A stretch of DNA of 64,000 nucleotides, taken from positions 992,001-1,056,000 of the forward strand of contig NZ_LAIR01000002.1 in the NCBI RefSeq assembly GCF_001247745.1. Reading direction: 5' to 3'. Numbering within the stretch: the first letter of the stretch is position 1; each line of letters opens with the position of its first letter. The stretch is from Luteipulveratus halotolerans. GTDB lineage: Bacteria > Actinomycetota > Actinomycetes > Actinomycetales > Dermatophilaceae. The notes under the pieces are model-generated. The model saw nothing but the letters and a program-made list of their open reading frames with translations, did no database searches and was not told the DNA's origin. The translations under genes were made by a program, and so were the position numbers. Shown here piece by piece: positions 53,086 to 61,890 of this stretch.

Positions 53086-54085
53086 TGTAACTGAGCATGA
53101 GGTTGGTGACGCCGGCTGGCAGTCGTGAGGCCGGCGGCTGATCGCCCGCGGCGGTGTGGGGGCGATGGTAGTTGTAGTGGACCTGCCACACCTGGAGCTG
53201 GTCGCGACGCTGCTGCTCGGACTCGTACGCGGCGGCGTAGAGGACCTCGTGGGTGTAGGTCTGCTGGTAGCGCTCGACCTTGCCGTTGTGCTTGGGCGTG
53301 AACGCCTTGATCCGCTGATGCTTGGCCGCGAAGGAGTGCACGGCCCGGGTGAACGCACTGGCGCGGTAGCAGGACCCGTTGTCAGTCACGATCCGGGTGA
53401 AGCGGGTGATGCCGTGCGCGGCGAAGAACACCCGGGCACGGAACAAGAACCCGATCGCGGTGACGGCCTTCTCGTCGTCGTGGGCTTCGGTGTAGGCCAG
53501 CCGGGAGAACCCGTCGAGGGCGGAGTGCAGGTAGGTGTACCCGGTGCGGGCGCCACGGGTCTTGGCCCGGTCGGCGGCCTTGGCCTGGGCCGACCCGCGA
53601 CCGTGCACCCGCCACCCGCCGCCGTCGGGGATGCGCCCGACCTTCTTCACGTCCAGGTGGGTCATGTGCCCGGGGTACCGGGCAGTGATCTTTCCCGGCG
53701 CCCGCAACGGTTCCCCGTCAACGTCCAGGTGCCGCAGCCGGTTCAGTCCGTGCCGGACCAGGATCCGGCTGATCGTGCACACCGCGATCCTGACGCCCTG
53801 GGCGCTCAGCTCCAGATGGATCCGCCGCGCGGACCACTTGCGTTTGCGCAACGCGATGACCTGTTCCACCACCTGCGGCGGTGTGGCGGTCGGGGAACGG
53901 CGGGGCCGGCTGGTCCGGTCGTGCAACCCTTCGTCGCCGTGCTCACGCCACCGGGCGTACCACTTCGACAAGCACTGCCGCGAGACCGCGGCCTCCGCTG
54001 CGACGTGCGCGATCGGGCGGTGCTGGCACCGGCGCACCAGGCGACGACGTCCTTCGAACGACAGGGCGGCTTTACTGTGGGGCAT
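53081..54085 (-). CDS. IS481-family transposase
   Basis: A 334-aa DDE transposase with an N-terminal HTH (HVAAEAAVSRQCLSKWYARW) and an rve domain: THLDVKKVGRIPDGGG (Asp), IVTDNGSCYRASAF (Asp) and TPKHNGKVERYQQTYTHEVL (Glu). It ends LPAGVTNLMLSYN. The element itself ends at 53086, so the TAG stop is supplied by the CTAG of the target duplication and not by the IS. Confidence 0.94.
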   Translation of the reverse strand: MPHSKAALSFEGRRRLVRRCQHRPIAHVAAEAAVSRQCLSKWYARWREHGDEGLHDRTSRPRRSPTATPPQVVEQVIALRKRKWSARRIHLELSAQGVRIAVCTISRILVRHGLNRLRHLDVDGEPLRAPGKITARYPGHMTHLDVKKVGRIPDGGGWRVHGRGSAQAKAADRAKTRGARTGYTYLHSALDGFSRLAYTEAHDDEKAVTAIGFLFRARVFFAAHGITRFTRIVTDNGSCYRASAFTRAVHSFAAKHQRIKAFTPKHNGKVERYQQTYTHEVLYAAAYESEQQRRDQLQVWQVHYNYHRPHTAAGDQPPASRLPAGVTNLMLSYN

Positions 54086-54205
54086 AGGGCAGGTTCCTTC
54101 GGCTGACTCGACGTGATGAACGGCTTGACACCTTCATCCTGTCGCCGCAGGGACCTGCCCGCCCTTAGCTACCCGGCCGTGTCACCAACCTCATGCGCCG
54201 CAACA
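53086..54205. mobile_element. IS481-family insertion sequence
   Basis: A 1120-bp element. Inverted ends read TGTAACTGAGCATGAGGTTG and TGTTGCGGCGCATGAGGTTG, sharing GCATGAGGTTGGTGAC. The 6-bp duplication CCTAGT flanks it. It lies between the TetR gene and the last gene of the convergent moxR operon. Confidence 0.92.
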
Positions 54206-54211
54206 CCTAGT
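54206..54211. repeat. IS481 target-site duplication CCTAGT, right copy
   Basis: The second copy. Its CTA (54207-54209) is the stop codon, on the minus strand, of the membrane-protein gene that follows. Confidence 0.88.
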
Positions 54212-54752
54212 GGGCTTCGTCGCCCTGGTCGCGCGCGGCGATCAGCACAGCGACCACGGCGGCCGCCACGACGGCGAGGCCGATGATCGTGGCGGTCGTG
54301 CTCGTGCTGGACCGACCGTGCAGCGTGAGGGTGAGGGCGCCGGTCGCGAGCGTCACCCCCGCGACGGCGAGCGTGCGGCGTAGCCACGTACGGGCGATCG
54401 TCGTGGGTACCGGGGCCGGGTCAGGGCCGCTCGCGAGCAGGCTCTGGGCGCTGTGAACCGTCAGGAGAGCGCAGCCGGCCACGAGCGACCACCACGTCGT
54501 CGAGTCGTCGACCGCGACGTACCACAGCCACACGGACACGAGCAGCAGACCGGCGCCGGTCGCGGTGTGCGGGTTGACGGTCACGGCGGCCAGGGCGAGG
54601 ACGAAGAGCCCGACCAGGAACGCCGGCGGGTCGCCTGCCGCCTGTGCCGCGCACCAGAACAGCAGCGCGGCGCCGACGATGACCGCGCCGAGCAGGAGAC
54701 GGTCGCGATGCGTGGCCCCGATCCGGCGGGCCACCAGGTCCAGGAGCCTCAT
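54207..54752 (-). CDS. Membrane protein at the end of the moxR-DUF58 operon
   Basis: A 181-aa protein with about five to six hydrophobic segments (DRLLLGAVIVGAALLFWCAA, FLVGLFVLALAAVTV, GAGLLLVSVWLWYVAV, TLAVAGVTLATGALTL, TIIGLAVVAAAVVAVLIAA). No known domain is recognised. The start overlaps the DUF58 stop by 4 bp (ATGA). The stop codon falls in the IS481 target duplication, so the reading frame is unaffected by the insertion. Confidence 0.75.
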   Translation of the reverse strand: MRLLDLVARRIGATHRDRLLLGAVIVGAALLFWCAAQAAGDPPAFLVGLFVLALAAVTVNPHTATGAGLLLVSVWLWYVAVDDSTTWWSLVAGCALLTVHSAQSLLASGPDPAPVPTTIARTWLRRTLAVAGVTLATGALTLTLHGRSSTSTTATIIGLAVVAAAVVAVLIAARDQGDEAH

Positions 54753-56070
54753 CGCACGACCGTGCGCGGTGCCGGGCGGCGGGCGATCTGCCGCAGCACC
54801 ACGTCGAGTGAACCGGGGCCGTTCCACGGGATGACGGGCACGCCGCGCTGCTGCAGGTGCGCGACCTCGAGCTCGCGCTCGAGACGGCGGATGCGCCAGG
54901 CGGTCGACAGCTCGGCGTCGTCGTCGCTGCCGGCGACCACGACGTCGGGTGGCAGGCAGTCGACCACGACCACCGTGAGTCCGCGTTGGGCCAGGTGAGC
55001 GGCCTGCTCGGCGGCGTCACGGGCGACCAGAGGAGTGAGCATCAGCACGAGGGCGCCAGGACCTGTGTGGACCCGGTGCTGTGCGACGCGGCCGCGTCGA
55101 GGGCCGGTCGCCGTGTGGACCTCGGCGAGACGGTCGAGGAGGCGGCGCTGCTGTCGAGCCCTGTGCCCGCAGGCACGTCGACGGGGGTGGGCATGCCGAA
55201 CGCACGCAACGCGACGCGCTCACCTCGCGCGAGCAGGTGAGTGGTCAGCGCCGCCGCGGCTCGCACCTCGAGGTCGAGAGTGCTCTGCCGGCCTTCGACG
55301 CCCTCGCTGACACCGACGTCGACCAGCGCATCGACGACCAGCAGCACCTCGGTGTCCTGCTCGGCGTAGGTCGTGCGCACGTGGATCTGACCGGTCCGAG
55401 CGGACACCGGCCAGTGGACACGTCGCAGCCGGTCGCCGCGCTGGAAGGGCCGGATGTCGGCGAACTCGGTCCCGTCGCCCGGTCGCCTGCTGCGGTTGAG
55501 ACCCACGAGCCCGAGCGGGTGCGGTGCTGCGGCGACCAGGCTGAACGTCTCCTCGCCGGGCGAGGTGAGAGCCGTGGTGCCGGCCGTCGGGATCGGGCCC
55601 AGCCGTGCTGCGCCCCACGCGGACACGAGCGTCACCGTGCCGTTGCCGATGGTGCGGCGGCCCCAGCGTAGGGGCTGCCACGTGATGCTCGCGTGCGTCG
55701 CGCCGGACCCGACGGGCGCGATGGTCATGGGCACCTCGGGGTCGGTGCGCACGTGCGGGACCTCCTCCAGGACGCCGACGAGCTGCTCGGCACCGACCGA
55801 TGGTTCGGCGGTGATGTCCCAGGCCGAGGTCTCGCCCTCACGCAGCCGGGTACGGCGCAGACTCGCGTGCACCGCGGGGACGTGGTCCGGCCACGACGCG
55901 ATGGACCAGGCGGTGATCACGACGAACGGCGTGGCGAGGACCAGGAGGTCGGGCCGGTGGGCCAGGACCGCCAGCAGCGCGGCCACCCCCGCGACGAGCG
56001 CGCCCTGGACGAACAGCAGGGTGGGTCGCCAGCGTGGCGGGACGTCGTCGTCACCGGGCAGCCCCGACAT
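54749..56070 (-). pseudogene. DUF58 domain protein, one frame break
   Basis: Two N-terminal membrane segments (LLFVQGALVAGVAALLAVLA and DLLVLATPFVVITAW) are followed by the DUF58 region with TEFADIRPFQRGDRLRRVHW and a VWA-like start (TEVLLVVDALVD). The frame breaks near 55155-55160 after VPAGTG, and the other frame continues RQQRRLLDRLAEVHTATGPR to LVLMLTPLVARDAAEQ and a stop at 54749. One added G gives 440 aa. DUF58 proteins act with MoxR ATPases, in a role that is not well defined. Start ATG 56070 overlaps the moxR stop. Confidence 0.82.
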
Positions 56071-57062
56071 CAGTCGCCGACCGCCGTGCCGCCGGTCGTG
56101 GGCACCGGCAGCGACGACAGTAGCGCGTGGATCACCGACGTCGGGGTGTGCTCGGTCATCCACAGCTCGGGCTTGAGGCTGACCCGGTGCGCGAGGACCG
56201 CCGTGGCGACCGCCTTGACGTCTTCGGGGACGACGTAGTCCCGACCCCGGATGACGGCGCGGGCTCGACCGACGAGCAGCAGCGCGAGCGACCCGCGCGG
56301 CGAGGCGCCGATCTGGATGTGGGCGTGCTCGCGGGTGGCCTGCGCGAGGCGCACGCAGTAGTCGGCGACCGAGTCCTCGACGTGCACGTGCTCGATGGCC
56401 GTCTGCGCGGCGAGCAGGCCGGCGGCATCGGTGACGGGCGAGAGGGTGATCTCCTCCTGGTGGCGCGCGGTGCGGCGCCGCAGCACGTCCAGCTCGTCCT
56501 GCGCGCTCGGGTAGCCGAACGAGACGCGGGCGAGGAAGCGGTCGAGCTGGGCCTCGGGGAGGGGGTAGGTGCCCTCGTACTCCACCGGGTTGGCCGTGGC
56601 GATGACGTGGAACGGCTGCGGCAGCGCGAAGGTCTGGCCCTCGATCGTGACCTGGCGCTCCTGCATCGCCTCCAGCAGGGCCGCCTGGGTCTTCGGCGGC
56701 GTGCGGTTGATCTCGTCGGCGAGCAGGAGCCCGGTGAACAGCGGCCCCTCCCGGAAGGAGAACTCGTGCCTGGACTGGTCGTACATGAAGGAGCCGGTGA
56801 GGTCGGCGGGCAGCAGGTCGGGGGTGAACTGGGCGCGCGTGAAGTCCAGCCCGAGCGACTGGGCCAGAGACCTCGCGGCGAGCGTCTTGCCGAGGCCGGG
56901 GAAGTCCTCCAGGAGCACGTGACCGCCGGCCAGCACCGTCGCGAGGACCAGCTCCAACGACTCGCGCTTGCCGACGACCGCGCGCTCGACGTTGTCCAGG
57001 ACGTCCTGAGCCAGTCGCGTCGTGTCGGGGATCGTCATGGCGGGTGCGGGAAGGGTGCTCAC
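56070..57062 (-). CDS. MoxR-family AAA+ ATPase
   Basis: A 330-aa AAA_3 ATPase. Walker A is EDFPGLGKT, Walker B is GLLLADEINRTPPKTQAALLEAMQERQVT, and the sensor and arginine-finger segment is FHVIATANPVEYEGTYPLPEAQLDRF. MoxR proteins are chaperone-like and mature or assemble partner proteins with VWA domains, here probably the DUF58 protein encoded directly downstream. GTG 57062 overlaps the upstream stop by 4 bp. Confidence 0.93.
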   Translation of the reverse strand: MSTLPAPAMTIPDTTRLAQDVLDNVERAVVGKRESLELVLATVLAGGHVLLEDFPGLGKTLAARSLAQSLGLDFTRAQFTPDLLPADLTGSFMYDQSRHEFSFREGPLFTGLLLADEINRTPPKTQAALLEAMQERQVTIEGQTFALPQPFHVIATANPVEYEGTYPLPEAQLDRFLARVSFGYPSAQDELDVLRRRTARHQEEITLSPVTDAAGLLAAQTAIEHVHVEDSVADYCVRLAQATREHAHIQIGASPRGSLALLLVGRARAVIRGRDYVVPEDVKAVATAVLAHRVSLKPELWMTEHTPTSVIHALLSSLPVPTTGGTAVGD

Positions 57063-57574
57063 AGGGCCTCGATTCGTGAGATGAGCCGGTCCAGGGTGCG
57101 CGGCTCGGGCCGCGGCGCAGGCTCGCTGAGCAGGTAGGCGGCGAGCTCGGGGTCGCGGTCGGGGAGCAGTCGGCGTACGACCTGGACGGAGGTCTCGTCG
57201 GCTCCGGTGGCGTGGGAGTGACGCAGGCGGCCGGCCGTGGCGTCGCGCAGGACGGCCTGCACGGTGACCGGGGCGTGGGCCGACGTCGTACCCGCGCCGC
57301 GGGGGTCGAACGTGTCGTGCACAGCGCGGTGCAGCACTCCGAGGCGGCCGTCAGCCGCCGGCCGTCGCGAGGTCTGGACGGCGTGAGCCGTCCACTCTGT
57401 GGGCTGCAGGTGTACGCCGAGATCGCTCACCAGCCACCACAGGCAGGCGACGGCGAGGGCGAGAACCGTGATGCCGACCGGGTCGGGCGAGGCGTCCATC
57501 CAGCGCAGCACGACATTGAGCACGACAGCGGCCGCCACGACGCCGGCCACGCGCTTGACCCACGTGCGGCTCAT
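57059..57574 (-). CDS. Small membrane protein of the moxR operon
   Basis: A 171-aa protein with two N-terminal transmembrane segments (VAGVVAAAVVLNVVLRW and GITVLALAVACLWWLV) and a cytoplasmic region that ends in an Arg/Pro-rich helix. I do not recognise a domain. It overlaps the DUF4129 gene before it and moxR after it by 4 bp each, so it is translated as part of one operon. Confidence 0.78.
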   Translation of the reverse strand: MSRTWVKRVAGVVAAAVVLNVVLRWMDASPDPVGITVLALAVACLWWLVSDLGVHLQPTEWTAHAVQTSRRPAADGRLGVLHRAVHDTFDPRGAGTTSAHAPVTVQAVLRDATAGRLRHSHATGADETSVQVVRRLLPDRDPELAAYLLSEPAPRPEPRTLDRLISRIEAL

Positions 57575-58296
57575 CGGCGACCCGCTCGGCTCGGCAGGTG
57601 CGCGTGGATGCGGTCGAGCGCGTCCTGGGCCCGGCGGCGGTGGTCCTCGGTCAAGGGGTGCTGCGAGTAGCGTGCCTCGCGGTAGAGACCGGCCAGGATC
57701 CGCAGCGCCTCGCGATCGGTGTCGAGGTCGTCGAGGACGCGCAGAGTCAGCTCGGCGGACGTCTCGCTCGGGGCCCGGTGTACGCCGGCATCGGCCACGG
57801 ACTGCTCGAGCTGCACCCAGCAGGCGACGATGGCGTTGCTCGGAGCACCCTCGAGCAGTGCCGCATGCTGTGCGTGCCTGCTCTCGGCAACCGCTTCGGC
57901 CACCGGCGGCACGGGGTCGTGCAGCGCGCGGGACCGGCGCAGGCGGCGACCTCGCAGCGCCGCGAGCACGGCGCGACCGACGGCGACGGTCAGGGCGATG
58001 AGGGCGATCACCACGGCGGCGGTGAACAGGGCGGCGACGAGGCTCCCGAGCGGTGTCCCGCCGGCCCCTCCCGCCGAACCGGACGGCGGCGTGGCGGACG
58101 TCGCGCTCTCGCTGGTCGTGGTTGCAGCCTGCGGTGGAGTCGGCGGGTCCCAGTCGCGGCGAGGCCGGTGTGCGATCGGGCCCCCTGAGGTGACCGCCCA
58201 TACGAGGACGAGCAGCCCGAGCGCGGCGCTCGTCGCGACGAGCCCGGCACGGCTGCTCAGCCGTGCCGGGGCATCCTCGTTCCGACCCCCGACCAT
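57571..58296 (-). CDS. DUF4129 domain membrane protein
   Basis: A 241-aa protein, first gene of the moxR operon. It has two membrane segments (residues about 17-37 and 83-108), with a Ser/Thr/Pro-rich outer loop between them and the cytoplasmic DUF4129 domain: AIVACWVQLEQSVADAGVHR, ETSAELTLRVL and ILAGLYREARYSQHPLTEDH. DUF4129 is regularly found with MoxR-DUF58 and transglutaminase genes; no transglutaminase is present here. Confidence 0.87.
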   Translation of the reverse strand: MVGGRNEDAPARLSSRAGLVATSAALGLLVLVWAVTSGGPIAHRPRRDWDPPTPPQAATTTSESATSATPPSGSAGGAGGTPLGSLVAALFTAAVVIALIALTVAVGRAVLAALRGRRLRRSRALHDPVPPVAEAVAESRHAQHAALLEGAPSNAIVACWVQLEQSVADAGVHRAPSETSAELTLRVLDDLDTDREALRILAGLYREARYSQHPLTEDHRRRAQDALDRIHAHLPSRAGRR

Positions 58297-58384
58297 GCCG
58301 CCGACACTACGCAGGCGCCAGATGGTTCGGACGCGTACGACCTGGCCTTGTCGAATTCGTGACCTGGGCGGCCCGCGCGGTGGA

Positions 58385-61039
58385 TCAGGCCTTCGGCGCC
58401 TTGGGCGGCGGGGGCACCAGCTCGACGTCGGCGATGACCAGCTCGTCGCCGTCGGCGTAGGTCATCCCGCTCACCTTGCCGGCAGCACGCAGGTCACCCT
58501 CGGCGCCTCGCACGTGCTCGAGCGTGGTGGCCGGACCGGTCAACGTCATCGCGGTGACCTCGGCGCGCATGCCCATCTTGGCGTCCGACTTCGCCTTGCG
58601 GACACCGGCGAGTGCCGAGCCCACGGCGACCAGTGCGGCCGGGTCACCGCCTGCGGGCACCTCGTCGACGGTCGGCCAGGTCGTGCGGTGCACCGAGCCG
58701 TCGTGCCACCACGACCAGACCTCCTCGGTGGCGTACGGCAGCACCGGCGCGAGCAGCCGCAGCTGCACGTCGAGCGCGATCCGCAGAGCCGCGCGGGCGC
58801 TCGCCGCGGCATCGTCGCCCTGGCCGCCGTAGGCGCGGTCCTTGACCAGCTCGACGTAGTCGTCGCAGAACGTCCAGAAGAACGTCTCGGTCAGCTCGAG
58901 CGAACGGGTGTAGTCCCAGGCCTCGAAACCCTTGGTCGCACCGTCGACCACGTCGCGCAGCGCGGCCAGCATCGAGCGGTCGAGCGGATGGGTCACCTTG
59001 GCGGCGAGGTCACCCTCGACCTCGCCGAACGACAGCGCGAACTTGCTCGCGTTGAGGACCTTCATCGCCAGGCGGCGGCCGACCTTCATCTGGGCGGTGT
59101 CGTACGCCGAGTCGGTGCCGAGGCGACCGGACGCCGCCCAGTAGCGGACCGCGTCCGCACCGAACTGGCGCAGGACGTCCTCCGGGGTCTCGGCGTTGCC
59201 CTTGGACTTGGACATCTTCTTGCGGTCGGGGTCGAGGATCCAGCCGTTGATGGCGGCGTCGGTCCACGGCACCGAGCCGTGCTCGTAGTGGGCGCGCACG
59301 ACCGTGGCGAACAGCCACGTGCGGATGATGTCGTGGCCCTGCGGACGCATGTCCATCGGGAAGATCTTGGCGAACAGCTCGTCGTCGTTGCGCTCACCGG
59401 CGTTGCTCTCGACCGGCCAACCCGTCGCGATCTGCGGGGAGAGCGACGAGGTCGCCCAGGTGTCCATGATGTCGGGGTCACCGGCGAATCCGCCTGGCAC
59501 GCCTCGCTGCTCGGCGTCGAAGCCGGGCGGGACGTCGGTCTGCGGGTCGACCGGCAGCGAGGCGGCGGCAGCGTAGATCGGGTGCTCGTGGTCGATCTCG
59601 CCCTCGGCGTCGATCGGGTACCAGACCGGGAACGGCACACCGAAGAACCGCTGGCGGCTGATGAGCCAGTCGCCGTTGAGACCGCTGATCCAGTTGGCGT
59701 AGCGGCTGCGCATGAAGCCCGGGTGGAAGTCGATCTCGTCACCGCGCGCGATCAGCGCGTCGCGCAGCTCAGCGCTGCGCCCGCCGTTGCGGATGTACCA
59801 CTGCCGGCTCGTGACGATCTCCAGCGGCTTGTCACCCTTCTCGAAGAAGTTGGCCTTGCGCTGGGTCTTCTTGGGCTCACCGATCAGGTCGCCCGACTCA
59901 CGCAGCGCGGTCACGATGTTCTCGCGTGCGGTGTGCACGGTCTTGGTGGCGAGCTGCTCGGCATAGAGAGCCTCGCCCTTGCCACCGGCGATCCACTCGG
60001 GCGTCTCGCCGGTGAGCCGACCGTTGCGGGTGATGACCGATCGGATCGGCAGCTGCAGCTCGCGCCACCACTGCACGTCGGTCAGGTCGCCGAAGGTGCA
60101 GCACATCGCGATGCCGGCGCCCTTGTCGGGCTCGGCGGCCTGGTGCGCCAGCACCGGCACCTCGACCCCGAACAGCGGTGAGGTCACGGTGGTGCCGAAC
60201 AGGTCGGCGTACCGCTCGTCGTCGGGGTGGGCGATCAGCGCCACCACGGCCGGGACGAGCTCAGGCCGCGTCGTCTCGATCTCGATGGTCGAGCCGTCGG
60301 GGCGGTGGAACGACACGGTGTGGAACGCACCGGGGTAGTCACGGGCCTCGAGCTCGGCCTGGGCGACGGCCGACTGGAACGTCACGTCCCACAGGCCCGG
60401 CGCCTCGGCCTGATAGGCCTCGCCGCGCTCGACGTTGTGCAGGAACGCCTGCTGGGCCACGGCACGCGAACGCTCGTCGATGGTGCGGTAGGTCTGCGTC
60501 CAGTCGATCGAGGCGCCGAGCGTACGGAACAGCGACTCGAACGCCTTCTCGTCCTCGACCGTGAGCTCCTCGCACAGCGGGATGAAGTTGGCGCGGCTGA
60601 TCGGCACCTGGTCGGCGGCCTTGACCGACTTGCCCTCGGCGCCCTTCAGCGGTGGCGTGAAGTCCGGGTCGTACGCCGCCGCGTGGTCTCCGCGCACGCC
60701 GTAGTAGTTCTGCACCCGGCGCTCGGTGGGCAGGCCGTTGTCGTCCCACCCGATCGGGTAGAAGACCTCCTTGCCGATCATGCGCTGGTAGCGGGCCATG
60801 CAGTCGGTGTGGGTGTAGCCGAAGACGTGACCGACGTGCAGGCTGCCGCTCGCGGTCGGCGGGGGAGTGTCGATCGAGAACACCTGCTCGCGCGGCAGCG
60901 ACAGCGCCCGCTCACGGTCGAACGCGTAGGTGCCGTTGTCCTCCCATACCTGACCCCACTTGTCCTCAAGTCCATCGACGGTGGGCTTGTCAGGGACCCG
61001 CGCGGTGCGCGGCTGGGGCGTGTCAGTCATGCCGGACAT
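58385..61039 (-). CDS. valS: Valyl-tRNA synthetase
   Basis: An 884-aa class I synthetase charging tRNA-Val. The HIGH-type motif is LHVGHVFGYTHTD, KMSKS is present as KKMSKSKGNAETPEDVLRQ, and the editing domain (IETTRPELVPAVVALIAHPD) and anticodon-binding domain are complete. The C-terminus appears short, ending VIADVELVPPPPKAPKA, without an obvious long coiled-coil arm. The start may be ATG 61039 or 61030. Confidence 0.95.
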   Translation of the reverse strand: MSGMTDTPQPRTARVPDKPTVDGLEDKWGQVWEDNGTYAFDRERALSLPREQVFSIDTPPPTASGSLHVGHVFGYTHTDCMARYQRMIGKEVFYPIGWDDNGLPTERRVQNYYGVRGDHAAAYDPDFTPPLKGAEGKSVKAADQVPISRANFIPLCEELTVEDEKAFESLFRTLGASIDWTQTYRTIDERSRAVAQQAFLHNVERGEAYQAEAPGLWDVTFQSAVAQAELEARDYPGAFHTVSFHRPDGSTIEIETTRPELVPAVVALIAHPDDERYADLFGTTVTSPLFGVEVPVLAHQAAEPDKGAGIAMCCTFGDLTDVQWWRELQLPIRSVITRNGRLTGETPEWIAGGKGEALYAEQLATKTVHTARENIVTALRESGDLIGEPKKTQRKANFFEKGDKPLEIVTSRQWYIRNGGRSAELRDALIARGDEIDFHPGFMRSRYANWISGLNGDWLISRQRFFGVPFPVWYPIDAEGEIDHEHPIYAAAASLPVDPQTDVPPGFDAEQRGVPGGFAGDPDIMDTWATSSLSPQIATGWPVESNAGERNDDELFAKIFPMDMRPQGHDIIRTWLFATVVRAHYEHGSVPWTDAAINGWILDPDRKKMSKSKGNAETPEDVLRQFGADAVRYWAASGRLGTDSAYDTAQMKVGRRLAMKVLNASKFALSFGEVEGDLAAKVTHPLDRSMLAALRDVVDGATKGFEAWDYTRSLELTETFFWTFCDDYVELVKDRAYGGQGDDAAASARAALRIALDVQLRLLAPVLPYATEEVWSWWHDGSVHRTTWPTVDEVPAGGDPAALVAVGSALAGVRKAKSDAKMGMRAEVTAMTLTGPATTLEHVRGAEGDLRAAGKVSGMTYADGDELVIADVELVPPPPKAPKA

Positions 61040-61200
61040 GATCCCAGACCGGGAAGGCGACGATCACCCGGGTTTGGTGGGCCTGAACGATGTGGTCGGT
61101 TCCACACGGACGTCGCCACACCGGTCGCGGACGTGGCGTACTCGGGCGCGTCGAGTACCGTCGGGCGCAGAACAGGCGGTCAGCCAACTGGGAGGGCACG

Positions 61201-61884
61201 ATGAGCGATCAGTTCAGCGGTTATGCACCGCAGGCGGGTGGCTACCCGGCCGACGGCGGCCGGCCGTCGTACGGCCAGCAGTGGGACGCCCCCGCTGCCC
61301 AGCCGAGTGCGCAGTCACTGCAGGGTTTCGTGGCTGCGCTGCCACCGGACGCCGACGTGGTGCGCCCCTCCGAGGACTTCCTGACCTACGCCGAGGGCCG
61401 GATGCCCGCAGCGCTGGTCTCGCTGTGGCGTGAGCACGGCGTCGGGTTCTACGGCGACCAGCGCGTCGCCGTGCTCGACCCGGGTGCGTGGATGCAGGTG
61501 CTGCAGACGTGGCTCGGACCGGACGTCACCTCGGTGCCGATCGTCGCGACGAGCTTCGGGCACCTCTACCACTACGACCAGGTCGGCGGGCAGGACCGCA
61601 TCCAGTGCCTCGACCCGCACTTCCAGAGCAACACGGTCGTCAGCAACGACCTGGTCGAGTTCTTCGAGGAGCACCTGCCCGGCAGCGGTTCCCACGTCTC
61701 CGACCTCGAGGGCCCGCGCGGCGGTGCCCGCCAGAAGCTCGGCCGTCTCGAGACCGACGAGATCTACTACTTCGTGCCGATGCTCGCCCTCGGCGGCACG
61801 GTCAGCCCGGACGCGCTCGCCAAGGGTCCGGGCCAGGAGCACCTGACCCAGATCCACCGCTCGGTCGGTCAGACCCGCGGCTGA
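61201..61884 (+). CDS. GAD-like / Tdi1-type immunity domain protein
   Basis: A 227-aa protein from ATG 61201. The first 38 residues are Gly, Pro, Gln and Tyr rich (GYAPQAGGYPADGGRP). The rest resembles the GAD-like domain (LVSLWREHGVGFYGDQRVAVLDPGAW) with a DUF1851-type end (DEIYYFVPMLALGGTVSPDA), the arrangement of type VI secretion immunity proteins of the Tdi1 kind. No toxin gene is adjacent, so immunity function is only a family-based guess. Confidence 0.7.
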   Translation: MSDQFSGYAPQAGGYPADGGRPSYGQQWDAPAAQPSAQSLQGFVAALPPDADVVRPSEDFLTYAEGRMPAALVSLWREHGVGFYGDQRVAVLDPGAWMQVLQTWLGPDVTSVPIVATSFGHLYHYDQVGGQDRIQCLDPHFQSNTVVSNDLVEFFEEHLPGSGSHVSDLEGPRGGARQKLGRLETDEIYYFVPMLALGGTVSPDALAKGPGQEHLTQIHRSVGQTRG

Positions 61885-61890
61885 GGTCGC

